From: Halanaerobiales bacterium
GTDB lineage: Bacteria; Bacillota; Halanaerobiia; Halanaerobiales; M55B127
DNA: 6,507 nt
Direction of reading: 5' to 3'
NCBI GenBank assembly: GCA_021736965.1
Contig: JAIPEV010000101.1
Coordinates: forward strand, 1 to 6,507
Under the pieces are notes generated by a model. That model made no database searches, had not been told where the DNA came from, and saw only the letters and a list, made by a program, of their open reading frames with translations. The position numbers and the translations under genes are program-made. This document shows positions 1 to 5,516 of the stretch, in pieces; within the stretch, counting starts at the first letter, position 1; every line of letters starts with the position of its first letter.

Positions 1-353
1 TTAACAGTATAAATGATATGTTATTTATACACAAAATAGATTTTAAAAAAAGAGAATTTTATCCATTTTTAGAGGTTAATGAAAAGGCAATTGAAAAAAC
101 TGGATATAAAAAGGAAAAATTATTAAAAATGAAATTAACAGATCTAGTATTTGATGTTAAAGAACTAACTTTTTTTAACTATTACTTTAATAAACTTATA
201 AAAGAAAATGAGGTTACTTTAAAATCAGAGATAATAAAAAACAATAAAGAAACAATATATGTTGAAATTAATTCTAAAATAATAGAAATAGATCAAAATC
301 AATTTGTTTTATCAATCTTAAAAGAATCAAAAGATAAAAACATTCAAATATAA
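1..353 (+). CDS. PAS-domain protein, C-terminal end (5' end outside window)
   Basis: This is the tail of a sensory protein. The reading frame is open to the left edge of the window: codons from position 3 read N-S-I-N-D before the first ATG at 18. That matches the usual start of a PAS core (a 'SINDMIFIHD'-like stretch), so the ATG at 18 is probably internal and the gene starts upstream. The visible 116 or so residues cover nearly one PAS domain, with the typical 'EVNEKAIEKTGYKKEKLL' segment near residues 20-37 counted from ATG 18. PAS domains bind small ligands or cofactors and pass a signal to a partner domain. No output domain follows: the protein ends right after the PAS, at three consecutive in-frame TAA codons (351-359). 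Any kinase, GGDEF or HD domain must lie upstream, out of view. The PAS call is good; the function of the whole protein is unknown. Confidence 0.75.
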   Translation, partial: NSINDMLFIHKIDFKKREFYPFLEVNEKAIEKTGYKKEKLLKMKLTDLVFDVKELTFFNYYFNKLIKENEVTLKSEIIKNNKETIYVEINSKIIEIDQNQFVLSILKESKDKNIQI

Positions 354-430
354 TAATAAATTTCAATGTAAATATTTATCATTTTTTTATTATAACTTTA
401 ATTGAGCAAAAAGATATCTTAAAAATATTT

Positions 431-452
431 GATTTTAGTTTAAGTTAAAATC
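431..452 (+). other. Weak hairpin between the PAS gene and the diguanylate cyclase gene
   Basis: Arms GATTTTA (431-437) and TAAAATC (446-452) pair perfectly around an 8-base loop, extended by one more T-A pair, with a T run at 456-460 behind. It could be a feeble intrinsic terminator for the PAS gene, but the stem has only one G-C pair, so chance in AT-rich DNA is quite possible. The rest of the 354-513 gap shows no gene and no convincing promoter. Confidence 0.2.
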
Positions 453-513
453 ATATTTTTATTTATTAAAGGTTAAGTAACTTATTTTTAATTATATTAT
501 AAGGAGTAGATTC

Positions 514-1377
514 ATGAGTATTCATAACAAATTTGAAAAAGAAAAAAGTTATAAGAAATTAGCAGAAAGTGTAAATGCTATCTTATGGCAATATGACATT
601 GAATTTGATAGCTGGGAGTATGTTTCGCCACAAGCAGAGAGAATATTAGGTTATAAACCTAATGAATGGTTAGGATTAGATTTTTGGGTTAACCATGTTC
701 ACCATGAAGATAGAGATGAAGCAAAAAGTTATTGTCTGCAATGTACTGCAAAAGGAGAAGACCATGTTTTTGAGTATCGTTTTAGGAAAAAAGATGGCAC
801 TTATGCTTGGATAAGAGATGAAGTAAGTGTTGTAATGCAAGATGGTGAGCCTAAAAAGATTAGAGGGTTTATGATTGATATTACAGAAATTAAAAACCTT
901 GAAAATAAGATTAGAAACCTATCATATAAAGATCACTTAACAGGTCTTTATAATAGAAGGTATTTAGATAATGAAATTCAGAGACTCAATTACTCTAGGA
1001 ACTACCCTATTAGTGTTATTGTTGGTGATCTTGATAAACTAAAAAAAGTAAATGATAAATATGGTCACAAACAGGGAGATATCTATATTAAAAAAGCAGC
1101 TGAAGTTTTAAAAAACATTTTTAGAACAGAAGAAATAATAGCTAGAACTGGTGGAGATGAATTTGCAATAATATTAACTGAAACTGATGAAAATAATACA
1201 AAAAAGATATGTAAAAGAATACATAAGGAATTTATAAAATTAAATAAGAAAAAAGACTTACCTTTTCCAATAAATATTTCTTTAGGATCTGCTACAGTAA
1301 GTAATAAAGATATGAATATCTATAAATGTTACGAAAGAGCTGATCGTAATATGTACATAAATAAAGAAGCTAAATAA
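514..1377 (+). CDS. PAS-GGDEF diguanylate cyclase
   Basis: Predicted soluble sensor enzyme of 287 residues that condenses two GTP into the second messenger c-di-GMP. Residues about 16-127 form a PAS_3-type sensor with its PAC end ('EYRFRKKDGTYAWIRDE', then 'GFMIDITEIK'). A short linker helix (128-138) leads into a GGDEF domain (about 139-285). The active-site signature GGDEF is intact at 213-217. The metal and GTP residues are in the usual places: D172/D174 in 'GDLDKLKKVND' and N180 to H185 in 'NDKYGH'. The product-inhibition I-site, normally RxxD, reads R204-T-E-E207, a conservative but real change. No signal peptide or membrane segment is seen, so it should act in the cytoplasm. The start is fixed by AAGGAG at 501-506, seven bases before the ATG. 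The HD-GYP gene downstream carries out the opposite reaction. The signal sensed by the PAS is not evident. Confidence 0.93.
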   Translation: MSIHNKFEKEKSYKKLAESVNAILWQYDIEFDSWEYVSPQAERILGYKPNEWLGLDFWVNHVHHEDRDEAKSYCLQCTAKGEDHVFEYRFRKKDGTYAWIRDEVSVVMQDGEPKKIRGFMIDITEIKNLENKIRNLSYKDHLTGLYNRRYLDNEIQRLNYSRNYPISVIVGDLDKLKKVNDKYGHKQGDIYIKKAAEVLKNIFRTEEIIARTGGDEFAIILTETDENNTKKICKRIHKEFIKLNKKKDLPFPINISLGSATVSNKDMNIYKCYERADRNMYINKEAK

Positions 1378-1416
1378 CACAAATAAAAGTTATTTATAAT
1401 TTATAAAACGTGTTAT
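1374..1416. repeat. Inverted repeat overlapping the diguanylate cyclase stop codon
   Basis: ATAACAC (1374-1380, including the TAA stop) is the exact reverse complement of GTGTTAT (1410-1416), with 29 very AT-rich bases between that can form further small pairings. It may be a transcript-end structure, but there is no T run and the loop is long, so it is not a canonical terminator. Confidence 0.25.
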
Positions 1417-1689
1417 ATAGCAGGAACTTGCATACAAATATTGATTACTGAATGCTTTAGTTTAGAATATGGATTATAGTTTTGGATTTAGATAAATCTA
1501 AGATATGATTTTAAAAAATGTATAGATACAAAGCAAATAAGACTAAAATTCAATTAAAAGGCATTAACTTTATATTCAAATTCAATAAATAAACTATTAA
1601 GAAAATTTTTAAAAAATACAATACAAGTTAGAGTTGTAAATATTTGCATATAAGATGAACTATAATCTCAAGAATAATGGTGATAAATT
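1378..1689. other. 312-base non-coding gap before the HD-GYP gene
   Basis: No reading frame with a ribosome binding site was found on either strand. The stretch holds the inverted repeat at its left end, a small dyad TTAGAT-aa-ATCTAA (1488-1501), and a TATAAT box near its right end. No structured RNA family was recognised. The length suggests the HD-GYP gene has its own promoter. Confidence 0.5.
1661..1666 (+). promoter_or_regulatory. Possible -10 box for the HD-GYP gene
   Basis: A perfect TATAAT lies 23 bases before the ATG at 1690, and would give a short leader containing the GGTGA ribosome binding site (1679-1683). The best -35 candidate, TTGTAA at 1634-1639, is 21 bases away, which is too far for a good sigma-A promoter. 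The call therefore rests on the -10 box alone. Confidence 0.35.
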
Positions 1690-2916
1690 ATGAGATTTAA
1701 TACATATTTTTTCATAAATGAACCTGAAGAATTAACAGATGAATTTGTTAATAGTCTCAAAGAAACAAATTATCGTAGGGTAAGATATTTTTCATATTTA
1801 CTTGTTCTAATATCATTTCTAATGTATTTAATAGCAGTTATAGATCATGATATACAACTTATAATTAATATAAACTTATCCTTTTTTCTTATTACTTTGC
1901 TTATGTTTATTATTTTTTCATTTCTTATAAAGATAAATTTTAAAAAGAACTTTATCAAAACAATATATTTGTATATATTTATCTTTGATGTATTAATATG
2001 GAGTACATTATTAGTTTCTTTAATACCTGATAGATATGAGCTATTTAGTACCTATTCTATAGTTCTTTTAACAATATCAGCAATAGTATATTTAAAGTGG
2101 TATGTAAGTTTATTTATTTATTTTTCAAGTCTTTCTATAGTTTCAATATATTTTTTTAACAGGGTTAATCAGCATTTGTTACCAAAGATATCAACCTTAT
2201 TCTTTTTAGTATTAATTTCCTGGATAGTTTCCAGACTTTTATATAACAAGCATATGAGTAATTTTGTGGCTCAAAGAAAATTAGAAAAACAAAAGGCAGA
2301 TATAAGAAAAGAAGTTTTAGAGAAATCTCGCCAACTTAAAAACCATGAAAATAAGAAAATAGAAGAAATAGTTCATTCTATTTCAAAGCTATTAGAACTA
2401 TATGATCACTATACAAGTGGTCATTCTGAATCTGTTGCTACACTGGCTCAACATATTGCAAAAGAAATGAAGTTGGAAAATAGAAGTATTAAAGATGCTT
2501 ATTGGTCAGGAATGGTACATGATATAGGAAAAGTTTTAATATCCAAAGATATTTTAAATAAAAAGGGATCATTAAGTAAAAAAGAATATGATGACATTAA
2601 AAAACATCCTATATATGCTTATAAAACATTAAAAGATTCTTCAACTCTAGAAAATATTGCAGATTATGTTCTATACCATCATGAAAGATGGGATGGAAAA
2701 GGTTACCCAAAAGGCCTTAAAAATAATGAGATTCCTTTAATTTCACAAATCTTGAATGTAGCTGATTCATGGAATGCCATGAGATCTAAAAGATCTTATA
2801 GAAGACCTTTAACTAAAAAAGAGGCATTAGAAGAAATAAAAAGTAATAAGGGCAAACAATTTTCACCAGATATAGTAGATGTATTTTTAGAAATAATTAA
2901 AAATAAAGATTATTAA
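1690..2916 (+). CDS. Membrane-anchored HD-GYP domain protein, predicted c-di-GMP phosphodiesterase
   Basis: A 408-residue protein predicted to hydrolyse c-di-GMP at the inner face of the membrane. After a short cytoplasmic start come about six hydrophobic segments (roughly 33-52, 57-80, 91-112, 118-135, 138-157, 165-184), then a charged probable coiled coil (about 195-226), then an HD-GYP domain (about 230-405). Visible HD-GYP residues are H245 in 'SGHSESV', the HD pair H277-D278 with K281, H306, the signature HHERWDGKGYP at 330-340, and D359. The position four residues before H245 is a tyrosine, where some trinuclear HD-GYP enzymes have a glutamate, so a two-metal site is more likely (inference). 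The membrane part resembles no sensor I can name. The start is ATG 1690 with GGTGA six bases upstream. The gene follows the diguanylate cyclase by 312 bases, and the two probably tune the same messenger. Confidence 0.9.
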   Translation: MRFNTYFFINEPEELTDEFVNSLKETNYRRVRYFSYLLVLISFLMYLIAVIDHDIQLIININLSFFLITLLMFIIFSFLIKINFKKNFIKTIYLYIFIFDVLIWSTLLVSLIPDRYELFSTYSIVLLTISAIVYLKWYVSLFIYFSSLSIVSIYFFNRVNQHLLPKISTLFFLVLISWIVSRLLYNKHMSNFVAQRKLEKQKADIRKEVLEKSRQLKNHENKKIEEIVHSISKLLELYDHYTSGHSESVATLAQHIAKEMKLENRSIKDAYWSGMVHDIGKVLISKDILNKKGSLSKKEYDDIKKHPIYAYKTLKDSSTLENIADYVLYHHERWDGKGYPKGLKNNEIPLISQILNVADSWNAMRSKRSYRRPLTKKEALEEIKSNKGKQFSPDIVDVFLEIIKNKDY

Positions 2917-2971
2917 TATAGTGATTGTGGCTAAATTATAAAAGAATAGAAAATATTTATAAAATCACAAT

Positions 2972-2991
2972 GTTAAGTAAGCTTACTTAAC
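2972..2991. repeat. Perfect 20-base palindrome
   Basis: GTTAAGTAAG followed at once by its exact reverse complement CTTACTTAAC, 56 bases past the HD-GYP stop. It could be a protein-binding dyad, or in RNA an 8-pair stem with a four-base AGCT loop. No T run follows on the plus strand, so it is not a standard terminator for the HD-GYP gene. Confidence 0.6.
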
Positions 2992-3070
2992 TATAATACA
3001 TAACTAATATAATGTTTACTAATAGATTTTTCCTAACTTTCAGCCTAATCTTCATTTTGATAATCCAGAG

Positions 3071-3103
3071 AAAAAAGAACTGACAGGATATTCTCCTGCC
3101 AGT
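3071..3103 (-). terminator. Intrinsic terminator of the minus-strand secreted-protein gene
   Basis: Read on the minus strand, ACTGGCAGGA (3103-3094) pairs with TCCTGTCAGT (3088-3079) around a five-base loop. All ten positions pair, one as G-U. The stem is followed after one base by a T-rich tract (CTTTTTT, complement of 3071-3077). It ends 58 bases past the original stop codon of the CARDB gene (3161). On the plus strand the G-U pair becomes an A-C mismatch and no T run follows the hairpin, so it works best for the minus strand. Confidence 0.85.
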
Positions 3104-3160
3104 ATATAGCAATGCTTTAATTGGTATATTTTTTTCATATTCTTAATCAAAAAAACAAAC

Positions 3161-4115
3161 TTAACCAACAATAGTACATTGTTTTTCATTATTTGTTTCA
3201 TCTGATTCATCAACAGTATCATCAAAGTCAATGATTATATCAAAGTTAGCATCAGGATTATAGGATCCTGAAGGAACATTAACTGTTGTTAAATTAGTAC
3301 TTTCACTTGGTTCAAGTGATGGTATTGTAATATAATCTGGTACTTGGCCATCTGTTGTATAAAAAATAACTTTGGCTATAGAACTTGGTGTTGTACTATT
3401 TCCTTAATTTTTAACATAAAATATTACTTGACTTTCATTGTTTGTCTCAAAACACCAATAACCTCCCCTAAAATCAGGTAAAAGATCAGCTCTTGTTTCT
3501 ATATTCACACTAATTGAATCATTATTACTATTGTCTTGACTATCAACAACTTCTACTCTAAAGGTTACAAGCCCATGATAACTTGCAAAATAATCAGGAT
3601 CTGATGGATAAAAAGTAAAGCTATGAGGATCATCATAATCACCTGTAGCTTGAGGATTACTAGCACCACCTAAGTAAAGTTCCCAGGTATAGGGACTGAT
3701 ATCAGCTATATTCCATTCCACTGTTATATTATCTTCCCCCAAATATTCACCATCTATAGGAGAGATTATACTAACTAAAGGGGCTGTATTATCTATTAGT
3801 TCTAGATTTACTGTTATTATAGAATCTGTATCATTATGAGTAATAGTACCTTCTTTATCCAGATAGGTTGTTTTATTTATTGTATAAGAATTATCACCCT
3901 CAAGATTTTCAAAGCCAACCAAGCCATTAATATCGGTATACTTTGTATTTTCTTCAACAGTTACTTCTGCACCTTGTATTGGATTATCAAATCCATCTAG
4001 CACTTCAATTGTTACAGAATAAGGAGTTAGAGCTCCAAAATCACCATCATAAGCAGATAAAGCAAACAACAAAAATAGGCATAATCCAACTAAACCAATT
4101 TTTATTAATTAACAT
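3161..4115 (-). pseudogene. Broken gene for a secreted Ig-like/CARDB-domain protein (one frameshift and one in-frame stop)
   Basis: The ancestral product would have been about 317 residues, exported and probably lying outside the cell or at its surface. The ATG at 4115 has GGGAGA (4126-4121) five bases upstream, but its frame stops after 22 codons (TGA 4049-4047). Removing one T from the T5 run at 4099-4103 restores a Sec signal peptide, MLINK then IGLVGLCLFLLFALSA. The restored frame continues into a CnaB/carboxypeptidase-regulatory-like domain ('VTIEVLDGFDNPIQGAEVTV'), an Ig-like segment starting near 'TAPLVSIISPIDGEYL', and a CARDB domain. CARDB is cut by TAA at 3406-3404, after 'VIFYVKN'. 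The same frame then reads on from 'GNSTTPSSIAKVIFY' to 'DESDETNN', the typical CARDB end, and stops at 3163-3161. CAA (Q) to TAA would be one base change. Sequencing error or recoding are alternatives. No enzymatic motif is seen; adhesion or scaffold use is a guess. Confidence 0.8.
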
Positions 4116-4120
4116 TTTAA

Positions 4121-4126
4121 TCTCCC
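4121..4126 (-). promoter_or_regulatory. Ribosome binding site that fixes the original start of the broken secreted gene
   Basis: GGGAGA on the minus strand ends five bases before ATG 4115-4113. It shows that translation was meant to begin there and not at the TTG codon at 4072, which has no such site. This is why a frameshift must be assumed. Confidence 0.7.
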
Positions 4127-4168
4127 TTTCTTTAAATTTTTGAAGGAATACTCAAGTGGGTTTACAAA

Positions 4169-4179
4169 CACCTCCTTTT
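4169..4179 (-). promoter_or_regulatory. Orphan strong Shine-Dalgarno sequence in the leader
   Basis: Minus strand AAAAGGAGGTG is almost ideally complementary to the 16S rRNA 3' end, better than any other site in the window, yet no usable start codon follows within 4-12 bases. The only nearby TTG is followed directly by TAA. Its AGGTG end can pair with CACTT 11 bases downstream to form a small hairpin. It lies 53 bases before the ATG at 4115. Confidence 0.4.
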
Positions 4180-4286
4180 GATTTTTGTTTATTACTTTAT
4201 TCTATTTTTTATAAAGGTAATAACTTATGTATTGATAGGGTTTTAATTATAGAAGTAATGAAATAAAGTAATTTTTTAAAGATAAG

Positions 4287-4365
4287 AATAATAAAGCATC
4301 ATAAACCATATCTAGAAAGTCAAAAATCTTACAAAGATTAGATATGATTCATGCTGCTTATTATT
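4287..4365. repeat. Large imperfect inverted repeat
   Basis: Four nested matches share one axis: AATAATAA (4287-4294) with TTATTATT (4358-4365), AGCAT (4295-4299) with ATGCT (4351-4355), CATATCTA (4307-4314) with TAGATATG (4339-4346), and AATCTT (4325-4330) with AAGATT (4334-4339). The last two stems compete for base 4339. Together they could fold the 79 bases into one interrupted hairpin on either strand. The role is unknown: a transcript-end structure or the remains of a small palindromic element. Confidence 0.45.
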
Positions 4366-4460
4366 TATAAGCGATTAAGTTTTGAAGATAATTAAGAATT
4401 AAAAAAGTTTTCTTAGAATAGATTATTATCCTTGATTAGTTGCTTGAGTTTTAAAAAATC

Positions 4461-4494
4461 AAAAAGAAAAAAGTTAATCAATTGTTGTTTGATT
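4461..4494 (-). terminator. Possible weak terminator of the molybdopterin-protein gene
   Basis: On the minus strand AATCAA (4494-4489) pairs with TTGATT (4481-4476) around a seven-base loop, followed by AAC and a long T-rich tract (complement of 4461-4472). The stem has a single G-C pair, so it is weak. It lies 130 bases past the stop at 4625. Confidence 0.25.
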
Positions 4495-4510
4495 GTATAC
4501 TCTAATATTA

Positions 4511-4549
4511 TTTGAGCGAGTTACTTTTATAAATTGATTGAAGCTCAAA
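4511..4549. repeat. Inverted repeat downstream of the molybdopterin-protein gene
   Basis: TTTGAGC (4511-4517) and GCTCAAA (4543-4549) are exact reverse complements with a 25-base spacer. It is about 75 bases past the minus-strand stop codon, could protect or end the transcript, and has no T run. Confidence 0.3.
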
Positions 4550-4624
4550 ATAGTGTGAAATTTGATATATTAAACTTACTAATAAGATATTGACAATAAA
4601 GATAACCAGATAAATATTTTGTAA

Positions 4625-5266
4625 TTAATAATCTCCTAAATTAGCTGAATTACTATAGCCCTTTTCTTCCCAGTAGCCTAAAAATTCTGGGTTATCTGAT
4701 AGTTCAATCCTATTAATCCATCTTATCCATTTGTATCCATACTTTTGTTCAGCTATTAATTGAAAAGGGAAACCTTGTTCTGGTGGTAATTGTAAATCAT
4801 TAACTTTATCAGCGATCATAATATTATTTTCCATTATATATGATAATGGTAAAGATGTAGAATATCCATCAGGCGAATAAAAAATTACAGTATTGGCACT
4901 ACTTTTAATTTTTATTTCATCAAACAACACTTTTAAAGGAATACCTTCCCACAATGCTTTTACAGACCAACCAGTCACACAGTTTAAAGTTATTACTTTT
5001 TTAATATGATTTATATTTTGTAGTTCTTCATATTTATATTCTTTTTGATTATCAACTAATCCATCTATTACTAATCTATATTTTTCAATATCAACTTCTT
5101 GCACACCTTTAATTGAATTTTCACGAAAGTCCTCAATTGATCCTAATTTTTCACCTTCATATTCATTGATTTCGACTTCTTGGATATCATCTTGAGCAAA
5201 CAGATTAGAATTCATTGAAAAAACGAACAGAACTAATAAAAACAAGACAATGTATTTTCTTTTCAT
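4625..5266 (-). CDS. Exported molybdopterin-binding oxidoreductase, sulfite oxidase/MsrP-like
   Basis: A 213-residue protein with a hydrophobic export signal (MKRKYIVLFLLVLFVF, likely cut after A24 in 'NLFA') and one oxidoreductase molybdopterin-binding domain (about 60-205). Family marks are 'YRLVIDGLV' (63-71), the predicted molybdenum-ligand C96 in 'TLNCVTGW', 'LWEGIPL' (105-111), 'SPDGYSTSLPL' (131-141), 'PPEQGFPFQLI' (161-171), 'KYGYKWIRWI' (175-184) and 'GYWEEKGYS' (197-205). It should carry a molybdenum cofactor and do redox chemistry outside the membrane; the substrate is unknown. Stand-alone domains of this size lack the heme and dimerisation parts of true sulfite oxidases. The signal has K-R where Tat signals have R-R, odd for a cofactor loaded in the cytoplasm. 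ATG 5266 is chosen because AGGTGG sits eight bases upstream; a GTG at 5278 lies within that site. The gene is divergent from the methyltransferase-like gene. Confidence 0.88.
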   Translation of the reverse strand: MKRKYIVLFLLVLFVFSMNSNLFAQDDIQEVEINEYEGEKLGSIEDFRENSIKGVQEVDIEKYRLVIDGLVDNQKEYKYEELQNINHIKKVITLNCVTGWSVKALWEGIPLKVLFDEIKIKSSANTVIFYSPDGYSTSLPLSYIMENNIMIADKVNDLQLPPEQGFPFQLIAEQKYGYKWIRWINRIELSDNPEFLGYWEEKGYSNSANLGDY

Positions 5267-5274
5267 TTTAAAAG

Positions 5275-5280
5275 CCACCT
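5275..5280 (-). promoter_or_regulatory. Ribosome binding site deciding the start of the molybdopterin-protein gene
   Basis: AGGTGG on the minus strand, preceded by A residues, stands eight bases before ATG 5266. The in-frame GTG at 5278-5276 overlaps this site and so cannot be the start. Confidence 0.75.
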
Positions 5281-5299
5281 TTTTGTTTTCTTAACTAAT

Positions 5300-5329
5300 T
5301 TTATCACTAAACTATAAAAAAAACAACAA
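5300..5329 (-). promoter_or_regulatory. Possible promoter of the molybdopterin-protein gene
   Basis: On the minus strand TTGTTG (5329-5324) and GATAAA (5305-5300), 18 bases apart, resemble sigma-A -35 and -10 boxes. They lie about 34 bases before the start codon. The match is modest, and the -35 box overlaps the left arm of an inverted repeat. Confidence 0.25.
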
Positions 5330-5382
5330 ATAGGAACTATTACTATTGTGCTTTAACAAATAAAAAAAGGAATGTTGTTTTT
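5319..5382. repeat. Ten-base inverted repeat in the divergent promoter region
   Basis: AAAAACAACA (5319-5328) and TGTTGTTTTT (5373-5382) are exact reverse complements 44 bases apart. They lie between the two divergently transcribed genes and touch the possible -35 box of the minus-strand one. Half of each arm is a homopolymer, which weakens the case for an operator pair. Confidence 0.35.
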
Positions 5383-5429
5383 AAATCTTGAAACTATTAA
5401 TAAAGTTCATTTTCAAAATATAAAATAAG

Positions 5430-5459
5430 TTGAAGTTTTAAAAATAAAAGAGGTAAAAT
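5430..5459 (+). promoter_or_regulatory. Possible promoter of the methyltransferase-like gene
   Basis: TTGAAG (5430-5435) and TAAAAT (5454-5459) are 18 bases apart and resemble sigma-A boxes. Transcription would start near 5466, giving a leader of about 50 bases before the ATG at 5517. Confidence 0.35.
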
Positions 5460-5516
5460 ATCTGAGATGTTAAATAATATAAATAGCAACTAAATTTAAT
5501 AATAGGAGATGAAGTT

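Larger units (their letters stand above)
4116..4624. other. 509-base non-coding stretch between the two minus-strand genes
   Basis: No credible gene was found on either strand. From right to left (the direction of transcription of the flanking genes) it holds a hairpin TTTGAGC/GCTCAAA (4511-4517 with 4543-4549), a weak terminator-like hairpin (4461-4494), a large imperfect inverted repeat (4287-4365), and an orphan strong Shine-Dalgarno sequence (4169-4179). The length suggests the secreted-protein gene is transcribed separately from the molybdopterin-protein gene. Confidence 0.55.

Noticed and set aside
473..500. TTAAGT / TATTAT as a promoter for the diguanylate cyclase gene
   Set aside because: Transcription would start at or beyond the ribosome binding site at 501-506, leaving no usable leader.
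354..513. c-di-GMP riboswitch near the c-di-GMP genes
   Set aside because: I looked in the gaps at 354-513, 1378-1689 and 4116-4624 for the GC-rich conserved blocks of the GEMM class and saw none.
3404..4072. Taking the secreted gene as an intact 222-residue protein starting at TTG 4072
   Set aside because: That start lies inside the hydrophobic core of a signal peptide, lacks a ribosome site, and the end cuts a CARDB domain in half. A broken longer gene explains everything better.
3943..4143. Plus-strand open frame of 66 codons
   Set aside because: It lies antisense to the start of the secreted-protein gene, has low-complexity Leu/Gln/His content, and has no ribosome binding site. It is a shadow frame.
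5267..5278. GTG at 5278 as start of the molybdopterin protein
   Set aside because: It sits inside the AGGTGG ribosome site that serves the ATG at 5266.
5467..5493. Eight-codon frame upstream of the methyltransferase-like gene
   Set aside because: It is too short, and the nearest GAGG is 11-12 bases away. No sign of a regulatory leader peptide.
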